From Marine group II euryarchaeote REDSEA-S11_B3N4 (GTDB lineage Archaea > Thermoplasmatota > Poseidoniia > Poseidoniales > Thalassarchaeaceae), in the NCBI GenBank assembly GCA_001628485.1, contig LURR01000014.1, positions 1-56,466 on the forward strand: a DNA stretch of 56,466 nucleotides, in the 5' to 3' direction. The position numbers and the translations under genes are program-made. The notes below the pieces were generated by a model, which searched no databases, was not told the DNA's origin, and saw only the letters and a program-made list of their open reading frames with translations. The stretch's first letter is position 1. Each line of letters begins with the position of its first letter. This document shows positions 40,515 to 48,335 of the stretch, one piece after another.

Positions 40515-41093
40515 TCACAACTCTTGGATTAACTTGTGAATCTTGTATGGAAGTAGCGATCTGTTTACTGGGGTAACCTCCAGTATACGCGCGTCGTCCC
40601 TCCTCCTGATATCCTGCAATAGAGGGTGACGACTTTTCTTGTGAAGTGTCAACAGAGTAGGTAGGTCATGCTGCAATGCCAACCTAACCGAGTTGACGAA
40701 ACCCTCGCTTTCGACAGTGAACTTCCCGACCTCGTCTATCACTAGGATCTCACAGTTTCCTATACTGTCAATTATCGCGGGGACCCCAACCCTATCGATC
40801 TCACTCGGGTCTATGCCGAAACCAAGTATGCGATTCCTAGAGTCTATTTCTCTATGGGCCATCACTCCTTTCTCACCGGTAAGAATGTTCACGCAGGCAT
40901 ATCCGACCCTCTCTCCGTTCTCAATTACTGGCTCGCACCTCATGCCCCCAATAATGTGCTCAGGGGGACTAGGCCCCTTAGTCCTCCTGAACCCACTACC
41001 TTCTTCGGAAATCATGTCTACAACTTTCTGAAGTACAGCTGACTTTCCCGAGCGTGGGAGACCAGTAATGCCGATCTTTGGATTGATTCCCAT
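40515..41093 (-). CDS. Nucleoside-triphosphatase, THEP1 family
   Basis: A 192-residue P-loop NTPase of the archaeal THEP1 family. Walker A is GITGLPRSGKSAV (8-20) and Walker B is ILVIDEVGKF (about 115-124). GGMRCEPVIENGERVGYACVNI and EKGVMAHREID fit the family (family: GGxxxxEVRExGxRxGFxI). The AldF-like cap ends ARILEVTPVNRSLLP. Members hydrolyse NTPs in vitro, and cellular function is unknown, though links with thiamin or RNA metabolism have been proposed. Upstream, on the same strand, the intergenic region contains an inverted repeat over a TATA-like sequence. Confidence 0.88.
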   Translation of the reverse strand: MGINPKIGITGLPRSGKSAVLQKVVDMISEEGSGFRRTKGPSPPEHIIGGMRCEPVIENGERVGYACVNILTGEKGVMAHREIDSRNRILGFGIDPSEIDRVGVPAIIDSIGNCEILVIDEVGKFTVESEGFVNSVRLALQHDLPTLLTLHKKSRHPLLQDIRRRDDARILEVTPVNRSLLPYKIHKLIQEL

Positions 41094-41144
41094 GCTACTC
41101 TCCTAAATGCATTCCAAGTTCGGAACGTCCCCCGTATGCAAACC

Positions 41145-41204
41145 ATGGATATTAATCCATTCTCGATATGGGCGATATTCCGGAACTAGGAAACCGAAAT
41201 TCGG
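41145..41204. promoter_or_regulatory. Palindrome-rich promoter region of the THEP1 gene
   Basis: In the 144 bases between the THEP1 and methyltransferase-like genes three palindromes lie within 60 bases. ATGGAT and ATCCAT flank ATTA (41145-41160), and the TTAATAT on the minus strand looks like a TATA box 52-67 bases before the THEP1 ATG. TTCCGGAA lies at 41178-41185. CCGAA and TTCGG flank one base at 41194-41204. A regulated promoter is a reasonable reading; the regulator is unknown. Confidence 0.4.
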
Positions 41205-41237
41205 AATCCGCAAATTACCCTGGGCCCGTTTTTTTCA

Positions 41238-43193
41238 CTAGAACGGCAATCCAAACTCTCCACCCTCTATTTCGAAAGGCAGAGTCTCGATTTCATAGTT
41301 ATTCACATTGTTATTTGCCGCCCAAGCTTTGGACCACAGATCCAGGTCTTCTGAATTCAGCTGGCTAGCGAGGACGCTCAAACCCTCTTCAATGGTTCCG
41401 AACCTATCCTTTAGCCGCTCTGTAACCTCGGGAGGGAGATCGAGGAAGCTTACTGAGTTCCCGACAACGCAGCCCTCTGGAACAACCGCCCACACCAATC
41501 TCCTCTCAGAGTTAGGATTCACCACCGCCTGACACGCGATTCTAGACTGGACGGCCATATTCTTGGGTCCTGACCATCCAGAACTGTTAGCCTCTAGTTC
41601 ACTTACATTATTGGTATCGAAAGCGGGGTGTCTAATCACCCCTCTACCATTCTCGAAATGGATATGCGATGCCCTTACGAATGGAAGAAGCCCCTCTCTC
41701 CATTCGCATATTTCGCCTTCCCATGAAGATCTCTCAACCTCCCCTACTCTTACTTTGATGGCTTTAGTACTCGGATTCAAGCCAGTTCCGTCTTCGACCA
41801 AACGAGGCTTATCTGCCAGTTTTCCTATTGCTGAAATAGTCCTAGTCCTTTCAATCGGTGATCTGGGCATCTTCGGAACGGCCCATGATGCATCTGTCCA
41901 AGAGGACCATGGTCCTCTTTCCAACTCAAAGAATGGGGCATCTGACACAAGTCCCTTGCCCGACGAGAGGTCATCAGTCAGCAGAGGTCCGAAGCTTGTT
42001 AGAACATCGGTTTCTTCTCCAACGGTAACCCCGATCACAGATACTCCTTGTGAACCACCAAAGAGTAACTTGTGGTCTTCTGGAAATGACCAAACCGAAT
42101 CCCATTGATTTGACTCAACAAGCAGCTTCCTGAGTGGTAGACTGCTTTTCTCCCTCAGAACAGAACTGGGTACTACTAGTCTTGCCCTCCCTCCTTTCTG
42201 ACACAACTGCATTGATCTCTCGATGTAAAGTCTGTACAGGTTCACGTTACCTTTGATTGCTGAGAATCTGGTTCTTCCATCTGGTTCCTGGAACTCCCTT
42301 AGCTGACATGAAAGCCTCTTTCTGAGAGCACTCCCATCTGGATGTCCTCTGAACCTATCCTTGATTCTGAGCCACGGAGGGCGCGAAACGAGAAGCATGG
42401 GTCCCTCGTTCCAGGGCCACTCGCCGAGTAGAGGGTCAACACAACGTACGTTACTCTCGATGATCATCTCTGCCTCACTGAGACCAATCTTTCCTTCGTC
42501 CCCCTCTCCATCTAGGTCTACAAGCCCTAGCCTGGCAAGAACAATCACGATTCTCTTCCTCGCCGCAGTCACTGCCACCTCGGAACTGTCTACCAACTGT
42601 AGTCCCTCCAAGAGTCGAAGAGTGTCCTCTCTCCTCTCATTCGGCGTATTTCCTGAAATTCTTTCAGAGTGTATCCTCAATATTCTCTCAACGAAGAGAC
42701 CGCCACCCACACAAGGGTCTGCAAACGGAATCGGAATTCCCGAAATCGTTCTGTTATCCATTTCAGGACTATCGCTTTCGGAGTCCCCACTATCATCGAT
42801 GTTCTCGTTAATCTGCTTTGCAAAACCCCTGAAACTAGGTGGAAGGGCAGCCAAAGAGAGGGTAGCGGGGGGTTCCTTCTTCTTACTTCTCCCATGGCGC
42901 AACTCGTCGTACAGTATTGCATCGACAAACCGTGCTGGAGGTGCATAAACTCCCCTCGGAGAACGCCCATCGCTCTGGGCATCAAACCTAGCAATTAGGT
43001 GATCTAGTACCGTTCCTGGGTTACTGAGTAGACCTGCAGGAAGAGTTGGCCAATTGTTCGGAAGAGTAGCTGCTATGGGGAGCCCTTTCTTGGTTGCATC
43101 AAGCCATGAATCGAGCCAAATTTCGATCTGCTGGGTCCTTTCTGGACACTCATGATCTAGTCTCGCATACCACCCAGAGGTTTCGCTCGTCAT
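41238..43193 (-). CDS. Adenine-specific DNA methyltransferase-like protein with degraded motif IV
   Basis: A 651-residue protein with the layout of class I N6-adenine methyltransferases of the Eco57I/type IIG/PglX type. GVYAPPARFVDAIL (81-94) is the motif X-like start. FADPCVGGGLFVERIL (157-172) is SAM-binding motif I. GNVNLYRLYIERSMQLCQKGGRARLVVPSSVLRE (315-348) matches motif VI-VIII of the family. At motif IV, where the catalytic tetrapeptide NPPY/NPPW is expected, the sequence reads SRPPW (270-274): the catalytic Asn is replaced by Arg. The C-terminal third (about 400-651) is a target-recognition-like region. A 201-residue winged-helix-like gene is its direct upstream partner. It may be an inactive relative with another role. 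Confidence 0.75.
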   Translation of the reverse strand: MTSETSGWYARLDHECPERTQQIEIWLDSWLDATKKGLPIAATLPNNWPTLPAGLLSNPGTVLDHLIARFDAQSDGRSPRGVYAPPARFVDAILYDELRHGRSKKKEPPATLSLAALPPSFRGFAKQINENIDDSGDSESDSPEMDNRTISGIPIPFADPCVGGGLFVERILRIHSERISGNTPNERREDTLRLLEGLQLVDSSEVAVTAARKRIVIVLARLGLVDLDGEGDEGKIGLSEAEMIIESNVRCVDPLLGEWPWNEGPMLLVSRPPWLRIKDRFRGHPDGSALRKRLSCQLREFQEPDGRTRFSAIKGNVNLYRLYIERSMQLCQKGGRARLVVPSSVLREKSSLPLRKLLVESNQWDSVWSFPEDHKLLFGGSQGVSVIGVTVGEETDVLTSFGPLLTDDLSSGKGLVSDAPFFELERGPWSSWTDASWAVPKMPRSPIERTRTISAIGKLADKPRLVEDGTGLNPSTKAIKVRVGEVERSSWEGEICEWREGLLPFVRASHIHFENGRGVIRHPAFDTNNVSELEANSSGWSGPKNMAVQSRIACQAVVNPNSERRLVWAVVPEGCVVGNSVSFLDLPPEVTERLKDRFGTIEEGLSVLASQLNSEDLDLWSKAWAANNNVNNYEIETLPFEIEGGEFGLPF

Positions 43194-43253
43194 ATGTAAA
43201 CCTCCGATTCGCTCTTCGTGTTTGAATGGTTGTATTGATTACGACCACGATTG

Positions 43254-43859
43254 TCATGAGCTGATGACAAAAACGTCTCTTTCTATCTCAATAATCTCGT
43301 TCTTCTGAAGGAGCCAAGATATCGACTCGTCAATGTCCTCTGCGGTTATCCCAGGAGACTCCATCAGCCGCATTATATTGTCAAAATGCAAACCCTCTCC
43401 CTTTTCATTTGCCTCCTCGATTACAATCAGAATCTTTTGACTAATGTAAGCCAGCAAGAGGTCATCATCAGTCGAGAGCGATCCGAGATCAACTAATGGG
43501 ACTTCATCGATCTCCTTTCCTTCGGCATTGGGGACCTCCTCCGAAGGACCGTATACGTCGAACAGATTCCGCTGGTTTGGATCGGGCAATGGAGATGTCC
43601 CAGCGCTCTCTCTTCTCCTGCTCATCTGTTTGGAAAGATTCTCTATTCTATGGAGTCTCTGTTCGTACCTGAGCTTCTCCCTGCCGAGATGCGACTCCAG
43701 TAGTTCTAATTCTTCATTGGCCCTTTCGTCTAGCCACTTAGATAAGTCCCAGTTTGGATTTTTGCGTAGCATTGACTCCCAAAGAAGGGATACCGACTCC
43801 GGTAGTGTTCTGATGTCGATTTTCGGTCCGCTCTTATCCTCTTCTGAGTTGGTTCCCAT
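43254..43859 (-). CDS. Winged-helix-like partner of the methyltransferase-like gene
   Basis: A 201-residue protein with no family I can name. The N-terminal half is an acidic helical, coiled-coil-like segment (LDERANEELELLESHLGREKLRYEQRLHRIENLSKQM). A low-complexity linker (SPLPDPNQRNLFDVYGPSEEVP) follows. The C-terminal quarter reads as a winged helix: LLAYISQKILIVIEEANEKGEGLHFDNIMRLMESPGITAEDIDESISWLLQKNEIIEIERDVFVIS. It ends 60 bases before the methyltransferase-like gene, same strand, suggesting a two-gene unit. The ATG at 43859 was chosen over a TTG at 43889. No enzyme motif is seen. Confidence 0.55.
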   Translation of the reverse strand: MGTNSEEDKSGPKIDIRTLPESVSLLWESMLRKNPNWDLSKWLDERANEELELLESHLGREKLRYEQRLHRIENLSKQMSRRRESAGTSPLPDPNQRNLFDVYGPSEEVPNAEGKEIDEVPLVDLGSLSTDDDLLLAYISQKILIVIEEANEKGEGLHFDNIMRLMESPGITAEDIDESISWLLQKNEIIEIERDVFVISS

Positions 43860-43930
43860 GGGCGTGATGTCAACTTGACCGTCTATCAATTATCTGCTCT
43901 GTGAGGAAACCTCTCGACAGGGTTGGATTG

Positions 43931-45145
43931 ATGAATGAAAAGGTTTTGCCCCGGTCAATGGCGCCGTATAGTTTGGCACTTCTACCGGGGGATGGGACTG
44001 GTCGGGAGGTTATGGAAGAGGTCAAGCGGATACTCTCAACCTTCCATGACTCAGGAGCAATTTCATTGGAAACTACCGAGATTCCTTGTGGTGGCCAACA
44101 CTATCTGGATACTGGTGAGGAGTGGCCGGCTGGCTCTTTCGAATACTGCAGGGATGAATCTGATGCCATTGTGGTCGGTGCAGTTGGCTGGCCGGGAGCC
44201 ACTCTCCCCAATGGCGATATCGCCGGAGGGCAGGCACTTCTAGGACTGAGGTCAGCATTGGATCTGTATGCTAACGTTAGACCGGTCAAACTCTACAAGG
44301 GCGTCAAGCACAAGGTGCATGGAAGTTTCATCGATGTTTGGGACAACGAACTCGTAGATATCGTAATGGTGAGAGAAAATACCGAGGGCCTGTACCATGC
44401 GCTGCTAAGGAGGTCTGGAATGGCAGCCAGAGGAGAAGAAAGGGATGAGCCACTTGTTATCGACGGATTCCCGGGTCTGGAAGGAGAAGTAGGCTGGGAC
44501 ATTAGGCCGATATCGCGTAAGGGTAGCGAGAGAGTTATCCGATTCTCATTTGAACTAGCCAAGAGACGTGAATCCAGACTTGGTAGCGTTCAGAAGGTAA
44601 CATGCGTAGACAAGAGCAACGTCACTAGGGGATGCAGACTATTCAGGGATGTTTTCAGGGAGGTCTCATCTGAATACCAAGGCATTGTAACCAACGAGGC
44701 GTTCATTGATGCATTCACTATGTGGCTAGTCAGGAGCCCAGAGGATCTCGATGTAGTCGTTCTTCCGAACATGTTCGGAGATATAGCCACAGATCTAGCC
44801 TCAGTATTGCAGGGCGGGATGGGCATGGCAGCCAGCGCCAACATAGGAGACGAACACATGTTATTCGAGCCAGTTCATGGCTCCAGCCCGAAATACGCAG
44901 GACAGAACAAAGTGAATCCCATCGCAGCAATATCTTCTGTACAATTGATGTTCGACACTCTTGGTTTGAAGAATGACGATCAGGAAGCGATGTTGTGCGC
45001 AGAAGTCATTGAGAGAGCGATTTCAGAACACATGTCTTCAGGAGGTCCAGTGACTTACGACTTGGGAGGAAAGGCCTCAACCACGGAGGTCGGCGAGGCC
45101 ATAGCGTCCAGATGTGCAGCGATTCTCACAGAGTTAGGTAGCTGA
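43931..45145 (+). CDS. Isopropylmalate/isocitrate dehydrogenase family protein
   Basis: A 404-residue beta-decarboxylating dehydrogenase. [17 protein letters not shown] is the N-terminal dinucleotide region. [20 protein letters not shown] has the substrate-binding arginines. [13 protein letters not shown] is the RENTEGxY motif, and [19 protein letters not shown] has the Lys of the second subunit. [27 protein letters not shown] is the metal-binding Asp segment, and [21 protein letters not shown] is the NAD-binding loop. Substrate could be 3-isopropylmalate, homoisocitrate, isocitrate or tartrate; no residue clearly decides it. The ATG at 43931 is used, with one at 43958 as an alternative that keeps the family N-terminus. 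Confidence 0.88.
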   Translation: MNEKVLPRSMAPYSLALLPGDGTGREVMEEVKRILSTFHDSGAISLETTEIPCGGQHYLDTGEEWPAGSFEYCRDESDAIVVGAVGWPGATLPNGDIAGGQALLGLRSALDLYANVRPVKLYKGVKHKVHGSFIDVWDNELVDIVMVRENTEGLYHALLRRSGMAARGEERDEPLVIDGFPGLEGEVGWDIRPISRKGSERVIRFSFELAKRRESRLGSVQKVTCVDKSNVTRGCRLFRDVFREVSSEYQGIVTNEAFIDAFTMWLVRSPEDLDVVVLPNMFGDIATDLASVLQGGMGMAASANIGDEHMLFEPVHGSSPKYAGQNKVNPIAAISSVQLMFDTLGLKNDDQEAMLCAEVIERAISEHMSSGGPVTYDLGGKASTTEVGEAIASRCAAILTELGS

Positions 45146-45159
45146 ACAGGACATATGGC

Positions 45160-45945
45160 CTATACTGAGAAATGATTACTGATCTCCTTCAGGGATCCAT
45201 TCAAAGATTTCAGATTGTCCCATTCTGCCTGTCTGTATTCGGAGTCATTGAGTAGACACGACAGAATACCCTCGAACGCTCTGGAAACCTCGTCTACTAT
45301 CGTTACCGAAGCCATCCTAGCACTTCTTGAAAGAGGGTTCAGATCGACCACGAGGACCTCCTTGCCAAGAGTAATCAGTGCCTCGCACCTGTCTCCGTCC
45401 TCAAGAGGGACAAGGATAGTATCAGCTCCGCCTATTCCTTCTGCAGTACAGTTTGAGCGCGGCCCCTCCAAACCTTCTATCTTGAAATTAGGAGATTCCC
45501 CTAGGAGCGATACCCCCTCGACTGTTTCCTTCCAGTCCCCATAGAACCCATCAGGTGCAGCCTCTTGGGACACGTTAAGCCTCAACTCTTCCAATAGCGA
45601 GATCAGCCCCTTGACTCTGCTCGGGGTTCTGTAGTAGAGGTTCACCTCAATAGGACAACCGAGGACTGCAGCCAACCTAATCGCTCCGTCGCCTGCTAGG
45701 ACTGTCGTGTTTCCGTTAACTGAGATGACCGGCCTTCTGGCATTCCCGAGGCGAGCCGCACTCTCACGAATGGCCTCTCTGGCTGACTCCGTGGTCCTCT
45801 CTCCGAGCAGATAGTCGAAAGCCTCTCCTCTGCCATGAGCAATCATTGCCGAGTCCGCAAGCAGACCCATGGAGCTGCCATCCACTATCTTCTGCCTTGA
45901 CTCCAGGGACTTCTTCCTAGGGTGGCTGTCGGGAATCCTGACCAT
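45160..45945 (-). CDS. 4-phosphopantoate--beta-alanine ligase (archaeal CoA pathway)
   Basis: A 261-residue protein of the archaeal phosphopantothenate synthetase family (formerly DUF137). It joins 4-phosphopantoate and beta-alanine using ATP, a step of archaeal CoA synthesis that replaces bacterial PanC plus CoaA. MVRIPDSHPRKKSLESRQKIV is the family N-terminus (IPxSHPRxxSLxxR). AHGRGEAFDYLLGERTTE is the signature, and PVISVNGNTTVLA and IEVNLYYRTPSRVKGL are further conserved blocks. The ATG at 45945 shares its A with the TGA stop of nadC, so translation is coupled. The longer frame upstream overlaps nadC and was discarded. Confidence 0.92.
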   Translation of the reverse strand: MVRIPDSHPRKKSLESRQKIVDGSSMGLLADSAMIAHGRGEAFDYLLGERTTESAREAIRESAARLGNARRPVISVNGNTTVLAGDGAIRLAAVLGCPIEVNLYYRTPSRVKGLISLLEELRLNVSQEAAPDGFYGDWKETVEGVSLLGESPNFKIEGLEGPRSNCTAEGIGGADTILVPLEDGDRCEALITLGKEVLVVDLNPLSRSARMASVTIVDEVSRAFEGILSCLLNDSEYRQAEWDNLKSLNGSLKEISNHFSV

Positions 45946-46886
45946 CAACTCCCTCCAATTAGCATTGAGAGATCCAGTGAGGGGACTCCCATATTTACTG
46001 AGCTTGAAGAAATCACATCTACCATGGAACTCTCGATCCATGTATGCAAACCATCCAATGTTACTCCTCCTGATCCCTCCAGAATGCACCAATCCCTTAA
46101 CCCAGACTCTCTAAGTAGAATTTCTGCAGACCTACATTCACCTGGTCCCATATTGTCTAGTAGTATCACTATTCTTCCCTCCCTTCCTCTGATTTTCTGA
46201 TTCTCTGACCAGGACTCGGCTGCTGAAATCGCCTGCGCAGAGTCCTGAACCTCGATTACGACAAATCCGGCACTTTCCTCGAAATCAATGGAGGAGATTG
46301 CGGATGAAATTGCTGACTCAATATCATCTTTAGAGCCGATTACGCTCAAGTCATTTTCCTTAATCATCAATGCATCGGCCCTACTGAGCCGATGGGTTAG
46401 TCCGCCCCCTATATGTACGGCCCATTTGTCCATAAGCCCCCATGCAGTTTTTCTAGTGCATGCGATAGAAACGCCCCCTGACTCGCTTACCCATTCGGAG
46501 GTTCTCGTGGCAATGCCCGATAGCCTACCAAGAATGTTCAGCACAACCCTCTCGCAACTCAAGACACTATCCGATGGACCAGAGACGGACAGAATCTGGC
46601 TACCTACTGTGATATCCCCTCCTTCTTCGACATTCCAAGTCAAATCACAGGAGGGAAACCACTCAGCGAAAAGCAAGTCCACTGGAACCCTGCCGCAGAA
46701 CACTCCTGCACTTTTCGATACCACCACTGCCTCAACAATACTCCCCGTGTTCCCATCCGTTGCGGAGTCATCTGACAAATGAGCAGTCAGCCATCTCCTT
46801 ATCGAATCCTGAAACAACTTTGTCGGATGAGGAACTTCCTTTGTATCGCATAGCAAGTGGGATCGGTCATGCGGCAGTCCTTCCAC
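45945..46886 (-). CDS. nadC: Nicotinate-nucleotide pyrophosphorylase (quinolinate phosphoribosyltransferase), divergent
   Basis: A 313-residue protein of the NadC family, which converts quinolinate and PRPP to nicotinate mononucleotide in NAD synthesis. ERVVLNILGRLSGIATRTSEWV is the classical NxLxxxSGIATxT block. ACTRKT holds the quinolinate-binding Arg/Lys, GGGLTHRLSRADALMIKEND the His-Arg and Lys of the active site, and ISSSSVNMGVPSLDLSM the C-terminal phosphate loop. Two segments depart from consensus: the usual TRKTxPGLRxxDKxAV is TRKTAWGLMDKWAV (shortened, PGLR lost), and IKDNH is IKEND. It is therefore probable but may prefer a related substrate. Coupled to the phosphopantoate ligase; NadA and NadB are not in the window. 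Confidence 0.82.
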   Translation of the reverse strand: MEGLPHDRSHLLCDTKEVPHPTKLFQDSIRRWLTAHLSDDSATDGNTGSIVEAVVVSKSAGVFCGRVPVDLLFAEWFPSCDLTWNVEEGGDITVGSQILSVSGPSDSVLSCERVVLNILGRLSGIATRTSEWVSESGGVSIACTRKTAWGLMDKWAVHIGGGLTHRLSRADALMIKENDLSVIGSKDDIESAISSAISSIDFEESAGFVVIEVQDSAQAISAAESWSENQKIRGREGRIVILLDNMGPGECRSAEILLRESGLRDWCILEGSGGVTLDGLHTWIESSMVDVISSSSVNMGVPSLDLSMLIGGS

Positions 46887-46936
46887 GCATCATGCACTGT
46901 AAGCCCCCCCTTGAATAGTACTAGTACTCGATAGGG

Positions 46937-47179
46937 TCAATCCAGAGAGTCAAGCCCTGACTCAGCTGCTGACAAGCAGGCAAGAATGTCATCTACCGAT
47001 GATCTCGATCGACCTAGCCCGTCTGTGGTAACTCCTATCCTCAACTCTACATAGTCTCTGAAATGCAATAACTCTACCGTGAAATCATCTGGATCGTCGG
47101 GGCTTATCGCTGCCAGTAGCGCCTCCCCTCTTTCCTTCGAACCAGTCCAAAGTATGGATGCAGTTACCTTTCCCATCAT
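46937..47179 (-). CDS. KEOPS complex subunit Pcc1-like
   Basis: An 80-residue protein matching the Pcc1/CTAG family. It dimerises and forms the scaffold for the KEOPS complex, which makes the t6A modification of tRNAs that read ANN codons. The segment EALLAAISPDDPDDFTVELLHFRDYVELRIGVTTDG has the family pattern (aLxPDN, then a two-strand hairpin), and SRSSVDDILACLSAAESGL is the C-terminal helix (family: lrxsvddllxxlxxa). Its ATG overlaps the stop of the DUF373 gene by four bases (ATGA), and nadC follows after 50 bases. Other KEOPS subunits (Kae1, Bud32, Cgi121) are not in this window. Confidence 0.85.
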   Translation of the reverse strand: MMGKVTASILWTGSKERGEALLAAISPDDPDDFTVELLHFRDYVELRIGVTTDGLGRSRSSVDDILACLSAAESGLDSLD

Positions 47180-48303
47180 ACTCCCCAGAAACGACTTCCT
47201 TGGACTAAGTCATCATCCTCGGAGAATGATTGGACTATGGTTCTCAGAAGGTAGTACATTACCATGGACATGATTGGTAGCCCCCAATCGTCCCCTAGTT
47301 GATTGAATGTGGGACTATACTCCTGCCCTGATGAAATCACGAGTGCCACGTCGATTGTTGCCGCTACGAAGGTGTAGAAAACTACCCCAAGACCGATTAG
47401 TAGAACGCTCCTTCCTGTGAAGGAACCCTCCTTCCACCTCAGAACTCCCAGAGCGAGTAAGAACGAGAATACGGAACCCACAATCCATTGTAGAACCTCA
47501 TCAACAAGCCCTAGCAAGTGCTCGAACTGAGAATTCCCATCTGGAACTGGATCGTCCCATCCAGCCCAAACAGTAGCAACTGCAAGGAACAAGCTCACAA
47601 TTGACATCCCCCACAGTAACGACGAGAAAAGCCCCCCAGTAGCGCTGTCTCTCATCTCCATGGCTACCCTCTCCATTTGTGCCTCAAGACCCAGCCCTTT
47701 ACCCAAGACCCACAATCCTATCAGGAGTGGTAGAGAGCCGATGAGAGCTATTCCGTTTGGTAGGATTAGGCCTAGACCAATTATGATCAGGAAAACTGCG
47801 AGTGGAACCAGAAGTCTAGACCTGAATCTGGGGTCCTCTATGGCCTTCACGATGTAGTAGTAGGTGCCCTCAATCCCTTTCGACTGCCTGACTATTACCT
47901 TCTCCACGGTGTCCACTCTCACCCTCGAGGTAACAATGGGCAGAGAAGCTTCGTCATCAGCGCCATCCGTAACAAGGAGTGCCGCATCTGGTTGGAAATC
48001 CTGAATCACCTCGTCCAACTGGCTAGCTATCGCCCTATCGCTCCTAGGTCCCACCCTCACGTCACCGGTTAGAATAGCGATCTCAACCTCATCGCTCGCA
48101 CCAGCTCCTTCTGCTAGCCTATCGTGATGGTGCAGAGCACCAAGAATCGCGTTAGTATCGGACTCCTCTGGGTCCGCGATACCCAATCTGAGGGCCGCCG
48201 TCAAGCAGGATTTCCTGCCAACAACTGGCCCCCTTATCCCCGATTTCACCCCCAAATCATTGTCTCTGTCAATTGTGAGAACCAGTGTTCGTACTATGCC
48301 CAC
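47176..48303 (-). CDS. DUF373-family membrane protein
   Basis: A 375-residue archaea-specific protein. The N-terminal soluble domain (1-160) carries DUF373 landmarks: LVLTIDRDNDLGVKSGIRGPVVGRKS (family: DRDDDLGxK), LADPEESDTNAILGALHHHDRL, LTGDVRVG, and LVTDGADDEASLPIVTSRVRV (family: VTDGAEDE). VRQSKGIEGTYYYI ends it. The C-terminal half has five to six membrane helices (LLVPLAVFLIIIGLGLILP and others) and a soluble tail. Function is unknown; the soluble domain faces the cytoplasm if the N-terminus is inside. It lies between priL and pcc1, 32 bases behind priL, and is translationally coupled to pcc1. Confidence 0.9.
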   Translation of the reverse strand: MGIVRTLVLTIDRDNDLGVKSGIRGPVVGRKSCLTAALRLGIADPEESDTNAILGALHHHDRLAEGAGASDEVEIAILTGDVRVGPRSDRAIASQLDEVIQDFQPDAALLVTDGADDEASLPIVTSRVRVDTVEKVIVRQSKGIEGTYYYIVKAIEDPRFRSRLLVPLAVFLIIIGLGLILPNGIALIGSLPLLIGLWVLGKGLGLEAQMERVAMEMRDSATGGLFSSLLWGMSIVSLFLAVATVWAGWDDPVPDGNSQFEHLLGLVDEVLQWIVGSVFSFLLALGVLRWKEGSFTGRSVLLIGLGVVFYTFVAATIDVALVISSGQEYSPTFNQLGDDWGLPIMSMVMYYLLRTIVQSFSEDDDLVQGSRFWGV

Positions 48304-48335
48304 GCCCCCTTTGGCAGGACTTGGTAAGCACCTAC

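Noticed and set aside
41223-41236. GGGCCC plus T-run as a terminator
   Set aside because: The T-run is on the plus strand, but both flanking genes read on the minus strand, so it is not placed to end either transcript.
42361-42948. Plus-strand 195-residue frame
   Set aside because: Antisense shadow of the methyltransferase-like gene; Ser/Pro-rich composition is typical of shadows.
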